Positions 1-9,826 of a stretch of DNA of 64,000 nucleotides are shown here, piece by piece; the stretch's first letter is position 1, and each line of letters starts with the position of its first letter. Source of the DNA: Streptomyces lanatus (GTDB lineage: Bacteria; Actinomycetota; Actinomycetes; Streptomycetales; Streptomycetaceae); assembly GCF_014655715.1 (NCBI RefSeq), contig NZ_BNBM01000001.1, positions 994,742 through 1,058,741 of the forward strand, in the 5' to 3' direction. The notes beneath the pieces were generated by a model that ran no database searches, had not been told where the DNA came from, and saw nothing but the letters and a program-made list of their open reading frames with translations. Made by a program: the position numbers and the translations under genes.

Positions 1-1619
1 TCGACGACCAGGTCACCGCGGTAGGTGTGGGTGATGTCCACGCCTACCTGGAGGGCCGAGGGGGCGTTGCCGCTGCGGCCGCTGACGGTGATCGGGGACT
101 CGATGGCGGAGCCGTTGTCCGGGATGGAGACCGCGGAGGTGCTGGTGAAGGTGGTGCCCCCCGTGGAGCCGCCGGAGCCGCCGCTCACCGCCTGCACCGT
201 CTTGGCCGCGTCCGCGAGTCCCGCACCGCAGCCGCCCGAGCAAGTGCCGGGAAGAGTACGCGAGTTGGTCTTGATCGCGGACTCGATCTGGGCCGGGGTC
301 AGCGAGGTGTTCGCCGACTTCATCAGCGCGGCCAGGCCCGCGATGTGCGGGGCGGCCATGCTGGTGCCCTGGTAGTACTGGTAGCTCTCGGACGAGGGGC
401 CCTGGCCGCCGGAGTTCAGCGTGGACAGGATGCCGTTGGACGTGACCGAGTTGGTCTCACCGCCGGGAGCGGCGATGTCGACGATCGAGCCGTAGTTGGA
501 GTAGTAGGAGCGGTTCCCCTGGCGGTCGGCGGCCGCCACGCTGACGACGTTGCCGCAGCTGGCCGGCGAGTAGTTCGCCGCGTTGTCGTTGCTGTTGCCC
601 GCCGCGACGACGACCGTGGTGCCGCGGTTCACTGCGGCGTTGATGGCGCTCTGGGTCGCGGTGGAGCAGGCACCGCCGCCGCCCAGGCTCATGTTGATGA
701 CCTTGGCGACATTGGCGTTCGCCGGGACACCGGAGACGGTGCCGCCGGACGCCCAGGTGATGGCGTCGATGATGTCGGAGTCGTAGCCACCGCACTTGCC
801 GAGCACCCGCACCGGGGAGACCTTCGCACCGTGCGCGATGCCCGCGACGCCCTTGCCGTTGTTGGTGACGGCGGCGATGGTGCCGGCGACGTGCGTGCCG
901 TGCCAGGAGGAAGTGGTGGCGGGGGCGCCGGCCTGGCACTCGTTCGCGGCGGTCCAGTCGCCCGGGTCGGCCGGGTTGCTGTCACGGCCGTTGCCGTCGT
1001 TGCCGACCGTCGCGTCGGAGATGAAGTCATAGCCCGCGACGATGTTGGCGCCGAGGTCGGAGTGGGTGACATAGCCGGTGTCGATGACGGCGACGGTCAC
1101 CCCGCTGCCGGTGGCGACGTCCCAGGCGCCCGGCACGTTCATGCCCGCGGTGCTCTCGAACAGGTCCCACTGCTTGCTGTACTCGGTGTCGTTGGGCGTG
1201 GCCAGCGGCTTGTTCAGCCGGTCCGGTACGACATAGGCGACCTGCGGGTCGGCCTGGTACTCGGCGACGACGTCGGCGACGTCCGCCCTGGTGAGGTTCG
1301 CGCCCAGGTCGACGAGGGCGGCGCCGGAGCCGAGGCGGCGCTGGAAGTCGAGGTTCTCGCCGGCCTCCCCGCCCTTGGCGGCGGCGTCGGCCTCGGCGGC
1401 CTTGTTCGACTTGGCCTCGGCGGCGCCGGACTTGTAGCCGACGATGAGGCGCTCGGCCGGGGTGCCGGGCGCGGCCTCGGCCTGGGCCACGGGGACGGCC
1501 GCTTCCGGGGCAGGGGAATCCTGGGCGACGGCGGCCGTGGTGGTGGCGGCCGTGAAGAGCGCGGCGGAGACCGCGGCGACGGATATCAGCTTCCGTCTGA
1601 GGGAGGTTGAGGTTCGCAA
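1..1619 (-). CDS. Secreted S8 (subtilisin) serine protease, C-terminus cut by window edge
   Basis: Extracellular subtilisin-family endopeptidase. The minus-strand reading frame starts at a TTG (1617-1619) preceded by AAAGG eight bases upstream and runs off the window at base 1. The order is a signal peptide (about 1-32), an inhibitor I9-like propeptide (about 55-130), the S8 catalytic domain and the start of a P-domain-like C-terminal beta module. The catalytic triad is visible: D180 (VAVIDTG), H243 (HGTHVAG) and S420 (GTSMAAPH), with the oxyanion Asn in AAGNSNDN. There is no ATG in a usable position, so TTG is the best start. A subtilisin with a P-domain is a common Streptomyces secreted protease type. 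At least 539 codons are present; the end lies outside the window. Confidence 0.93.
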   Translation of the reverse strand, partial: MRTSTSLRRKLISVAAVSAALFTAATTTAAVAQDSPAPEAAVPVAQAEAAPGTPAERLIVGYKSGAAEAKSNKAAEADAAAKGGEAGENLDFQRRLGSGAALVDLGANLTRADVADVVAEYQADPQVAYVVPDRLNKPLATPNDTEYSKQWDLFESTAGMNVPGAWDVATGSGVTVAVIDTGYVTHSDLGANIVAGYDFISDATVGNDGNGRDSNPADPGDWTAANECQAGAPATTSSWHGTHVAGTIAAVTNNGKGVAGIAHGAKVSPVRVLGKCGGYDSDIIDAITWASGGTVSGVPANANVAKVINMSLGGGGACSTATQSAINAAVNRGTTVVVAAGNSNDNAANYSPASCGNVVSVAAADRQGNRSYYSNYGSIVDIAAPGGETNSVTSNGILSTLNSGGQGPSSESYQYYQGTSMAAPHIAGLAALMKSANTSLTPAQIESAIKTNSRTLPGTCSGGCGAGLADAAKTVQAVSGGSGGSTGGTTFTSTSAVSIPDNGSAIESPITVSGRSGNAPSALQVGVDITHTYRGDLVV

Positions 1620-1987
1620 GGGGAGTGCCTTTCGTGGCCGGCCGAACTCCGGGCAGCGCGGAGCGGCGGACGTTTTCGCTTCGTCCTCGAAGCGGCGGGG
1701 GGTGTTTCGAAAGTGCGGGGTGCGGAGTGGGGGGCGTTGCGACCGGCCTGGCACGAGCAGCGACCCGTTCGGGGTTACCTGTGGGTCGGCTGTGGTCGAA
1801 CGATAGGCAAAGAAAAGGTCACCGGGATACAGGGGAAACCCTAGATCCGGCCGGAAACCCACCCTCTACGTCGGCCGTTCGACCGGTATCGACGGGCTCT
1901 GCCCGGTTCGTCGGGCGGTGAACGCGCCGGGCCCGTCCCCCGTACTGGACGAGGACCCTTCCCACGCCGGCCGAGGAGACGTTCCGG
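1620..1987. other. Divergent intergenic region between protease and LPMO genes
   Basis: A 368-base non-coding region that should hold the promoters of both the protease (leftward) and the monooxygenase (rightward). On the minus strand TTCGAC-17-TAACCC (about 1775-1803) is a plausible promoter for the protease. Its spacer contains the 11-mer GACCCACAGGT (1777-1787, minus strand), which recurs twice in the 3.6-4.2 kb intergenic region. No coding potential was seen. Confidence 0.4.
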
Positions 1988-2929
1988 ATGCCCCGGATGC
2001 CCTGGATGAGATCGCATCGCTCCGCCCTGGCGGCCGCCGCCGTCACGCCGTTGCTGCTCACGGTGTGGGCGGCGGTCCCGGCCCGTGCGCATGGCGCCCC
2101 GACGGATCCGGTGAGCCGGGTGTACGCCTGCTCGCCGGAGGGCGGCAGCGCGTCGGACTCGACGGCGTGCCGGGCGGCCGTCGCGGCCAACGGCACCCCC
2201 TTCACGGCCTGGGACAATCTGCGGATCGCGAACGTGAACGGCCGGGACCGGCAGGTCGTCCCGGACGGCAAGCTGTGCAGCGGCGGACTGCCCGCCTACC
2301 GCGGCCTCGACCTCGCCCGCGCCGACTGGCCGTCGACCCGGCTGGCCCCGGGTGCGTCCCTGACCATGCGCTATGTCTCGACGATCCCGCACACCGGCAC
2401 GTTCCGGCTCTATCTCACCAAGCCCGGCTACGACCCGGCGAAGCCGCTCACCTGGTCCGACCTCCCGGACCGGCCGTTCGCGGAGGTGAAGGACCCGGCG
2501 CTGACGGACGGGGCGTACCGGCTGACGGCGAAGCTCCCGTCCGACCGCTCGGGCAGGCATGTGCTGTTCACGATCTGGCAGAACAGCAGCACGCCGGACA
2601 CCTACTACTCGTGCTCCGACGTGGTGTTCCCGGACCGCGAGAGCGCCGGGAAGGAGGCCGACGGGGACGCGGACCGCGACAACGGCCGTACGGCCGCGGC
2701 CTCTTCGCCCGCGAAGGAGCCGCGCACGAGCGAGCCGCGTACGGCCGACCCCACGCCCACCGCTTCCGCCCCCGCCGAGACCGCGCGCACCCAGGGCGAC
2801 AGCACGCCGGTGGCTTCCACCGGGGCCGCCGACTCGGGGCCGTCGACGCCGTTGCTGGCGGGCGGCGCCGCCGCGGTGCTGGTGCTCACCGGGGGCGCCG
2901 CCCTGGCGCTGCGCTTGCGCAGGAGGTGA
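1988..2929 (+). CDS. AA10 lytic polysaccharide monooxygenase with C-terminal membrane/wall anchor
   Basis: Copper-dependent oxidative cleavage of chitin or cellulose outside the cell. The signal peptide ends ARA|H, leaving His35 as the mature N-terminus that forms the copper histidine brace with His135 (in the IPHTG motif). The domain ends in the typical YYSCSDVVF region at about residue 220. It is followed by a Pro/Thr/Ala-rich linker (about 225-275), the motif VASTG at 275-279, a hydrophobic segment and a terminal RLRRR. This tail looks like a sortase-type or membrane anchor, unlike the carbohydrate-binding module found in many secreted AA10 enzymes. The ATG at 1988 has GAGGAG about nine bases upstream. 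Length is 313 aa. Substrate preference cannot be read from the sequence. Confidence 0.9.
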   Translation: MPRMPWMRSHRSALAAAAVTPLLLTVWAAVPARAHGAPTDPVSRVYACSPEGGSASDSTACRAAVAANGTPFTAWDNLRIANVNGRDRQVVPDGKLCSGGLPAYRGLDLARADWPSTRLAPGASLTMRYVSTIPHTGTFRLYLTKPGYDPAKPLTWSDLPDRPFAEVKDPALTDGAYRLTAKLPSDRSGRHVLFTIWQNSSTPDTYYSCSDVVFPDRESAGKEADGDADRDNGRTAAASSPAKEPRTSEPRTADPTPTASAPAETARTQGDSTPVASTGAADSGPSTPLLAGGAAAVLVLTGGAALALRLRRR

Positions 2930-2947
2930 ACTCCGGCGCGGTGGGGG

Positions 2948-3992
<1,045 letters not shown>

Positions 3993-3998
<6 letters not shown>

Positions 3999-4022
3999 CT
4001 GGAGTGTAACCACCGGTAACTT
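3993..4022 (+). promoter_or_regulatory. Candidate vegetative promoter for the DUF6230-DUF6114 operon
   Basis: TTGACC (3993-3998), an 18-base spacer and TAACTT (4017-4022) fit a housekeeping sigma promoter pattern. The -35 overlaps the right arm of the inverted repeat. Predicted transcription start is near 4029, giving a leader of about 135 nt before the ATG at 4165. Confidence 0.35.
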
Positions 4023-4164
4023 CCCGGCTTGGCTACTGCGGAGTACGAGAAAGCCCTTGCATCCGCCGGGAGTTGCGAGGAGACGTGCGAAGCGGGCGCT
4101 GTCCGCGCCAGGACAACGTGCCACTGATGCCCTACCCGCACTTTTCATGCACCTGGGAGCAGTT

Positions 4165-4824
4165 ATGGCCTCGTCCTCGGACGTCAACTCGTCCGCAGAC
4201 AACACCCCTGAGAACCCGGAAAGCGATTCCGTGAGACGTGGGCGGGTCCGGGCCCGCCGTGCCGCCGTGATGGCGGTGCCGGCCACCCTGGTCGCCGCCA
4301 CTCTCGCCGTCCTCACCGCCGAAGGCGCGCTGGGCGTTCAGTTCGCCATCTCCGGCATGCCCTTCACCGTCACCGCGACCGAGCTCGACGGCGAGGGCTT
4401 CGAGCAGTTCGGCGGCCTCGACGAGATGGCGCCGGGCAGCCCCAACGCGGGGGACACCGGCGGCCAGGTCCTGGTCGTCACCTCCGCGATCAAGAAGGCC
4501 AAGCTCACGAAGCTGTGCCAGAGCGTCGACCTCGGCGGCACGAATCTGCTCATCAAAGCCGGCGAAGGAAAGGACAAGGTCACCGCGACCGATCTGACCA
4601 CCGACTCGACCGAGCTGTCGGGTGACGCGGCGTTCAAGAACATCGAGATCGGCAACGACGCGAGCACCCTGACCAAGGCCGGAGTGAAGGGGCCGATCGG
4701 GGTCTTCAGCCAGCAGGCGGACCATGTGTTCATCAAGGACCTGCGGCAGACCAACTACGCGACGACCGCCGCGGTGTTCAAACTTCCCGGTCTGAAGCTC
4801 AGCTTCAGCAGCAAGGGCTGCTGA
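4165..4824 (+). CDS. DUF6230 family membrane-anchored exported protein
   Basis: 219-residue protein with a basic cytoplasmic N-terminus (about 1-35), one transmembrane/signal-anchor segment (about 36-58) and an extracytoplasmic beta-rich domain. The fold and its partner gene identify it as the DUF6230 family, historically mis-annotated as cholesterol esterase in Streptomyces; there is no visible GxSxG motif. The frame is open from 4057, but the ATG at 4165 has GGGAG five bases upstream and gives the family's usual length. The stop overlaps the start of the DUF6114 gene (TGATG), so the two are translationally coupled. Function is unknown; co-occurrence suggests a two-component envelope complex. 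Confidence 0.8.
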   Translation: MASSSDVNSSADNTPENPESDSVRRGRVRARRAAVMAVPATLVAATLAVLTAEGALGVQFAISGMPFTVTATELDGEGFEQFGGLDEMAPGSPNAGDTGGQVLVVTSAIKKAKLTKLCQSVDLGGTNLLIKAGEGKDKVTATDLTTDSTELSGDAAFKNIEIGNDASTLTKAGVKGPIGVFSQQADHVFIKDLRQTNYATTAAVFKLPGLKLSFSSKGC

Positions 4825-5243
4825 TGAGCGGGCCCTCGGGTTTCCGGTCGGCCTTCCGTCGTTGGAGGGCCGACCGGCCGTTCTGGGGCGGGCTGCTGCT
4901 CGCCCTGGGCGGCGGGTGGATCCTGCTCACGATGAAGGCGTCGCTGAAGGTCGTTCTGCATGTCGGTATGCAGGGGGTGGCGGGGTATCTGCTGCCCGGG
5001 CTGATGGTGTTGCTGGGGTTGCTGACCCTCTTCAACCCGGCTCAACGGCTCTTCTACTCGATCACCGGGGTGCTGGTGACCCTGGGGACCTGGGTCACGT
5101 CCAACCTCGGTGGGTTCTTCCTGGGCTTGCTGCTGGGTGTGGTCGGGAGCTGTCTGGCGTTCGGATGGCTGCCGGATCAGGAGCCTCGGCGCAGTCGGCG
5201 GCAGCGGAGGAAGGAAGCCGCGCTGGCGCCGCCACTCCCCTAG
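4824..5243 (+). CDS. DUF6114 family integral membrane protein
   Basis: 139-residue protein with four hydrophobic segments (about 24-42, 50-66, 70-88 and 95-118) and a basic C-terminal tail. It is the standard partner of DUF6230 proteins in Streptomyces, as here, where its ATG overlaps the upstream stop by one base. It is probably a membrane anchor or channel-like partner of the exported DUF6230 protein. No catalytic motif was seen. Confidence 0.8.
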   Translation: MSGPSGFRSAFRRWRADRPFWGGLLLALGGGWILLTMKASLKVVLHVGMQGVAGYLLPGLMVLLGLLTLFNPAQRLFYSITGVLVTLGTWVTSNLGGFFLGLLLGVVGSCLAFGWLPDQEPRRSRRQRRKEAALAPPLP

Positions 5244-5277
5244 GTTGGACGCCTCGCCCCAGCCCCAGGAGGCCCCC

Positions 5278-6078
5278 TTGTCCGAAGGCATCGACACCGA
5301 ACACGCCCACTCCGCCCGCATCTACGACTACATCATCGGCGGCAAGGACCACTACCCGGCCGATCGTGAAGCCGGTGACGCCATGGTGCGGGAATGGCCC
5401 GCGCTGCCCGTCCACATGCGGGCCAACCGGGACTTCATGAACCGGGCCGTGCGGTATCTCGCCCAGGAGGCGGGGATACGGCAGTTCCTGGACGTCGGGT
5501 CGGGGATACCCACCTCGCCGAACATCCATGAGATCGCCCAGGCCGTCGCACCCGAGTCCCGGGTCGTGTACGTCGACAACGATCCCCTTGTGCTGGATCT
5601 GTCACGGGGGTTGATGTCCGGCACCCCCGAGGGGAGGACCGCGTACATCGAGGCCGACATGCGCGAACCGGCCGGCATTCTCGACGCCCCGGCCTTCCGC
5701 GAGACCCTCGATCCGGACCGGCCCGTCGCGCTCGCCGTGATCGCGATCGTGCACTTCATGCTGGACGAGGACGACGCGGTGGGGATCGTGCGGCGGCTGC
5801 TGGAACCGCTGCCGGAGGGCAGTTACCTCGCCATGTCCATCGGCACCGCCGAGTTCGCGCCGGACGAGGTCGGGCGGGTGGCCCGGGAGTACGCGGCGCG
5901 GGGGATGCCGATGCGGCTCCGTACACACGCCGAGGCGGCGGAATTCTTCACCGGTCTGGACCTTGTCGAGCCGGGCATCGTCCAGGTGCACAAGTGGCGT
6001 CCGGACGGCACGGGCACCGAGGTGGTCCGGGACGAGGACATCGCGATGTACGGGGCGGTCGCGCGCAAGTCGAGTTGA
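5278..6078 (+). CDS. DUF574 family SAM-dependent methyltransferase
   Basis: 266-residue class I methyltransferase of the actinobacterial DUF574/SAM_MT family (PF04672). Characteristic signatures are RIYDYIIGGKDHYPAD at the N-terminus, the SAM-binding motif FLDVGSGIPTSPN, the acidic loop VVYVDNDP and the DMREP motif. The start is the TTG at 5278, five bases after a perfect AGGAGG (5267-5272); the longer open frame upstream overlaps the DUF6114 gene and lacks this site. These genes are expanded in Streptomyces and often neighbour conservons, but the methyl acceptor is not known. Confidence 0.88.
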   Translation: MSEGIDTEHAHSARIYDYIIGGKDHYPADREAGDAMVREWPALPVHMRANRDFMNRAVRYLAQEAGIRQFLDVGSGIPTSPNIHEIAQAVAPESRVVYVDNDPLVLDLSRGLMSGTPEGRTAYIEADMREPAGILDAPAFRETLDPDRPVALAVIAIVHFMLDEDDAVGIVRRLLEPLPEGSYLAMSIGTAEFAPDEVGRVAREYAARGMPMRLRTHAEAAEFFTGLDLVEPGIVQVHKWRPDGTGTEVVRDEDIAMYGAVARKSS

Positions 6079-6259
6079 CCCGGTTTGCGGACGCAAGCAA
6101 TATGGGCGGGCCGCATTCCGGTTCGCCCTCCCGCCAGCGGTTCATCACGATGTGGCAGCATCGACTCACGCGGTGTGGTTGCACACTTGACTACCGAAGG
6201 TCACACGCGATTGGCTCCGCCACAGCGAGAGTTCACCAGGTCGGCGAACTCCCAGTGAG

Positions 6260-6293
6260 GAGCCGGCCGTACGCTCGTACGTTCCTCCGGCTC
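6260..6293 (+). promoter_or_regulatory. Interrupted palindrome in leader of sugar-binding lipoprotein gene
   Basis: GAGCCGG-C-CGTACG, a CT loop, then CGTACG-TTCCT-CCGGCTC. The outer arms (7 bp) and inner arms (6 bp) pair exactly. It ends 28 bases before the ATG at 6321. It could be a repressor operator or an RNA hairpin; nothing else distinguishes the two. Confidence 0.4.
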
Positions 6294-6320
6294 GGCCGCA
6301 CAGCGAGGTGCCGCACCCTC

Positions 6321-7316
6321 ATGAAGACTCCACCCCCCTCCCCCGCCCACACGAGCGTCGCGGCCCTCACCGCCGCCGTCTGTCTGCTGCTGGCCGGCTG
6401 CTCCGCCGTCGGCGGGACGGACGACGCGTCCGGCGCGGCCACGGCGGGCGGCGCACGGCTGAAGGTCGCCCTGATCACCCACGGCGGCGAGGGCGACGCC
6501 TTCTGGGAGCTGGTGCAGAAGGGCGCCCAGGTGGCGGCCGCCAAGGACGACATCGACCTCACCTATGCCGCCGACGACGACCCGGCGGGCCAGGCCGGGC
6601 TGATGCGGGACGCGATCCGGCAGAAGGTCGACGGCATCGCGGTGACCCTGGCCAAGCCGACGGCGATGGCGGGGCCCGTCGCCGAGGCCCGCGCGGCCGG
6701 TATACCCGTGGTCGGTCTCAACTCAGGTATAGACGACTGGAAGCCCGCGGGGCTCATCGAGTACTTCGGCCAGGACGAGAGCGTCGCCGGCCGTGCCGTC
6801 GGCGACAAGCTGGACGACCTCGGGGCCGGACACGCGCTGTGCGTGATCCACGAGCGCGGCAATGTCGCCCTGGAGGCGCGCTGCGCGGGCGTGAAGAAGG
6901 CGTTCGGCGGTGAGACGGAGAACCTCTACGTGGACGGCACCGACATGGACGCGGTGACGGCGACCATCGAGGCCCGGCTGTCGCAGAACCCGGACATCGA
7001 CGAAGTCGTCACCAACGGTGCCCAGTTCGGGCTTGCCGCGGTGAAGTCGGTCGACCAGTCCCGCTCCAAGGCCCACATCGCGACGTTCGACCTCAATAAG
7101 GATCTGGTCAAGGCGGTCCAGGACGGGGACGTGCAGTTCGCGGTGGATCAACAGCCCTATCTCCAGGGCTATCTCGCGGTGGACTCGCTCTGGCTCCACC
7201 GCACCAACGGCAACACCCTCGGCGGCGGCGAGGCACCGGTGCTCACCGGGCCGGCCTTCGTCACGAAGGCGAACGTCGCCTCGGTCGCGAAGTTCGCCGC
7301 CAACGGAACCCGCTGA
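6321..7316 (+). CDS. Sugar-type ABC transporter substrate-binding lipoprotein (orphan)
   Basis: 331-residue periplasmic-binding protein of the ribose/galactose class (Peripla_BP_4). Lipobox LLAGC puts the lipidated cysteine at residue 27, followed by a small-residue linker, then the binding fold with KVALITHGGEGDAFWELV, the hinge ITYAADDDP-like region and KVDGIAVTLAKP. No permease or ATPase gene is adjacent: upstream is a methyltransferase and downstream a conservon kinase on the same strand. It may pair with a transporter elsewhere or act as a ligand-sensing lipoprotein for the neighbouring sensor kinase. The ATG at 6321 starts the signal peptide; the ribosome-binding site is weak (GAGG at 6304-6307). 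Confidence 0.85.
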   Translation: MKTPPPSPAHTSVAALTAAVCLLLAGCSAVGGTDDASGAATAGGARLKVALITHGGEGDAFWELVQKGAQVAAAKDDIDLTYAADDDPAGQAGLMRDAIRQKVDGIAVTLAKPTAMAGPVAEARAAGIPVVGLNSGIDDWKPAGLIEYFGQDESVAGRAVGDKLDDLGAGHALCVIHERGNVALEARCAGVKKAFGGETENLYVDGTDMDAVTATIEARLSQNPDIDEVVTNGAQFGLAAVKSVDQSRSKAHIATFDLNKDLVKAVQDGDVQFAVDQQPYLQGYLAVDSLWLHRTNGNTLGGGEAPVLTGPAFVTKANVASVAKFAANGTR

Positions 7317-7513
7317 CCGGACAGTTCCCCCGACGGTGTCGCCAAAGAATCGGTCACGCATGACGCGTACGCTCACTTGTACGGATAACATCCTGCGCAC
7401 CCCCTGTGACGTGCCGGACACGCTGTCACCCCTGGCGCTCGTCCCCCCGTCCCCCTCCCCCACCGCCTCCGTGCTGCCCCCGCCCGCCCTCCGCTGATCG
7501 CCCTAGGACGACA

Positions 7514-9826
7514 ATGTCTCCACGGACAGGTCCCCGGCGCCGCCTCGGCTCCATCCGTCTCTCCCTGATCCTGCTGGCGCTGGTGCCCAGCGTCACGCTC
7601 GCCGCCGTCTGGAGCGTGACGACGATCCAGATGTTCTCGGAGGGCCTGGGGCTGCGGTCGCAGACCGGACTGAGCAAGTCGACCGGCGCCATGGGCACCG
7701 AGGCCACGCTCGCGCTCCAGCGGGAGCGCAGCCTCTCCGCCGTATGGCTCGCCACGCGTGCGGACGCCGCACGCGGCGCGCTGGACGCGCAGCGCGGCAC
7801 CACCGACAAGGCGGTCGGCAAACTGCTCGCGCAGTCGGACGAGATCCAGCAGGCACCGGCCCGGATCAAGGACCGGCTGTACTCGGTCGTCGCGTCCGTG
7901 GGCAGCCTGGAGTACTACCGGGGCCAGGTGGACAACCCCACCGACATCCCCGCCGCACAGGCGCTCGGGCAGTACACGTCGATCATCGACGACCAGATCC
8001 ACGCCTTCCAGGAGCTCTCCCAGGTCGACGACGGCGATCTCACCTCGCAGGCCGGTCCGCTCGTCTCGCTGGAGCACGCGGCGGAGCTGGTGTCGCGGGA
8101 GGACGCGCTGCTGACGCTGGCCTCGCCGTCGCGGAAGATGGACGCGAAGTCGTGGACCGAGTTCGCGGAGCTGGTGAACACCCGCCGCTGGCTCGTCGAG
8201 GACCAGATCCTCCCCTCGCTCACCGGGAGCGCCAAGGCGGAGACCGAGCGGATCCTGCTCAGCCCCGAGTGGCTGACCCTGGAGAGGGTCGAGGACCGGG
8301 TGCTCGCGGCGCGTGCCGAGGGGGACATCGCCGTACCGGACGCACAGAAGGAGTGGCGGACCGCGCTGGTCAAGGTCTCCGACGAATACGAGGGGCTGAT
8401 CCGGCAGCAGACGACCGGGCTGCTGCAGCGCAGTGGTGACGAGGCGCGTGATCTGCTGATCAAGGCCGCGTCGCTGAGCGCGGGCGGGCTGCTCGCGCTG
8501 CTGCTGTGCGTCGGGATGTCGTGGCGGATCACCCGCTCGCTGTCCCGGCGGCTGCACGGTCTGCGGGAGGCCACCCTCGGCCTCGCCCAGGAGCGGCTGC
8601 CCGATGTGGTGGCCCGGCTGGAGCGGGGCGAGACGGTCGACGTGGAGCTGGCGACGCCGCCATTGGACTACGGCCGCGATGAACTCGGGCAGGTGGCCCA
8701 GGCGTTCAACACCGCGCAGCGCACCGCCGTGCACACCGCCGTCGAACTCGCCGACACCCGGCGCGGCTTCCAGAAGATCATCCTGGGCATCGCCCGGCAG
8801 AGCCAGAACCTGGTCAACCTCCAGCTCACCAAGCTGGACGCGCTGGAGCGCGCGCACCAGGACCCCGAGGTCCTCAAGGGCCTGTACGAACTGGACTCCA
8901 CCGCCAGCCAGTTGCGCCGCTACGAGGAGAACCTCGTCATCATCAGCGGCGAGCGCCCCGGCCGTACCTGGAGCGAGCCGGTCGCGCTGATCGACATCCT
9001 GCGCAGCGCGGTCGGCGAGGTCGCCGAATACCGGCGAGTGGAGGTGCACACCGACGAGGAGGTGCATCTCGCGCCGCCCGCGGTGGCCGACGTCATCCAT
9101 CTGCTGGCCGAGCTGATCGAGAACGCCACGTTGTACTCGCCCGCCCCGGCGCCGGTCGGGGTGCGGGCCGCGCTGGTGGCCAAGGGCCTCGCCGTGGAGG
9201 TCGAGGACCGCGGTCTCGGGATGTCCGAGGAGGACTACGCCTCGTTCAACGCCCAGTTGGCCGAGCCCCCGCAGTTCGATGTGGTGGCGCTCGCGGACGA
9301 CCTCAGGCTCGGCATGTTCGTGATCGCCCAGCTCGCCGCCCGGCACGGCATCACGGTCACGCTGCGCTCCTCGCCGTACGGCGGCACGACGGCGATCGTG
9401 CTGATCCCGCACGACGTGGTGGTGCGGGACGTGCCCGTACGGGACCCTGACGAGGTGGAGCACGCGGGTGCCGCCGAACCGGAGGAGCCGGTACGGGAGT
9501 CCCGTCCCGTCACTGCGGCCCGTACCGCGACCGCCCCCGTGCCCGCCGCACGCCGGGACGGTCTCTCGCCGCTGCCGCGCCGGGTGCCGCAGACCAGCCT
9601 GGCCGCCGAGCTGCGCGAGGAGAGCGCTCCCGCCGAGGAGAACGGCCACGCCGAGGACTTCACCGACTTCACCGCCGAGCAGGCCGCCTCCTCCCTCGCC
9701 TGCTTCCAGCGCGGCACGCTCCAGGCCCGCGACGAGAGCGCCGACGACGAGCCCGACCCGGACCCCACTCCCGCCACCGCTCCCGCCGTCCCCACGTCCT
9801 CCACCCCGCCCGCCGACCGCTCATGA
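7514..9826 (+). CDS. cvnA: Conservon 1 sensor histidine kinase CvnA (NIT domain)
   Basis: 770-residue membrane sensor kinase. TM1 is at about 14-36, then an extracytoplasmic nitrate/nitrite-sensing (NIT) domain (about 50-305), TM2 (about 317-337), HAMP, a dimerisation helix region and HATPase_c with N-box LLAELIENATLYSP and G-box EDRGLGM. The C-terminal 170 residues are disordered and Pro/Glu rich. Odd point: at the place where most CvnA proteins have Asp-His (as the second conservon here does), this one has Asp461-Ser462, so the presumed phosphoacceptor His is missing. The ATG at 7514 follows AGGA. Its stop overlaps cvnB (ATGA), forming a four-gene operon. Confidence 0.92.
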   Translation: MSPRTGPRRRLGSIRLSLILLALVPSVTLAAVWSVTTIQMFSEGLGLRSQTGLSKSTGAMGTEATLALQRERSLSAVWLATRADAARGALDAQRGTTDKAVGKLLAQSDEIQQAPARIKDRLYSVVASVGSLEYYRGQVDNPTDIPAAQALGQYTSIIDDQIHAFQELSQVDDGDLTSQAGPLVSLEHAAELVSREDALLTLASPSRKMDAKSWTEFAELVNTRRWLVEDQILPSLTGSAKAETERILLSPEWLTLERVEDRVLAARAEGDIAVPDAQKEWRTALVKVSDEYEGLIRQQTTGLLQRSGDEARDLLIKAASLSAGGLLALLLCVGMSWRITRSLSRRLHGLREATLGLAQERLPDVVARLERGETVDVELATPPLDYGRDELGQVAQAFNTAQRTAVHTAVELADTRRGFQKIILGIARQSQNLVNLQLTKLDALERAHQDPEVLKGLYELDSTASQLRRYEENLVIISGERPGRTWSEPVALIDILRSAVGEVAEYRRVEVHTDEEVHLAPPAVADVIHLLAELIENATLYSPAPAPVGVRAALVAKGLAVEVEDRGLGMSEEDYASFNAQLAEPPQFDVVALADDLRLGMFVIAQLAARHGITVTLRSSPYGGTTAIVLIPHDVVVRDVPVRDPDEVEHAGAAEPEEPVRESRPVTAARTATAPVPAARRDGLSPLPRRVPQTSLAAELREESAPAEENGHAEDFTDFTAEQAASSLACFQRGTLQARDESADDEPDPDPTPATAPAVPTSSTPPADRS

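Noticed and set aside
27..1610. Long plus-strand open frame (over 500 codons) across the protease gene
   Set aside because: Antisense shadow of the S8 protease, produced by GC-rich codon bias; the minus-strand frame carries the full catalytic triad and signal peptide.
7373..9649. Long minus-strand open frame opposite cvnA1
   Set aside because: Antisense shadow; low-complexity Arg/Gly/Gln-rich translation with no domain, while the plus strand encodes a complete kinase.
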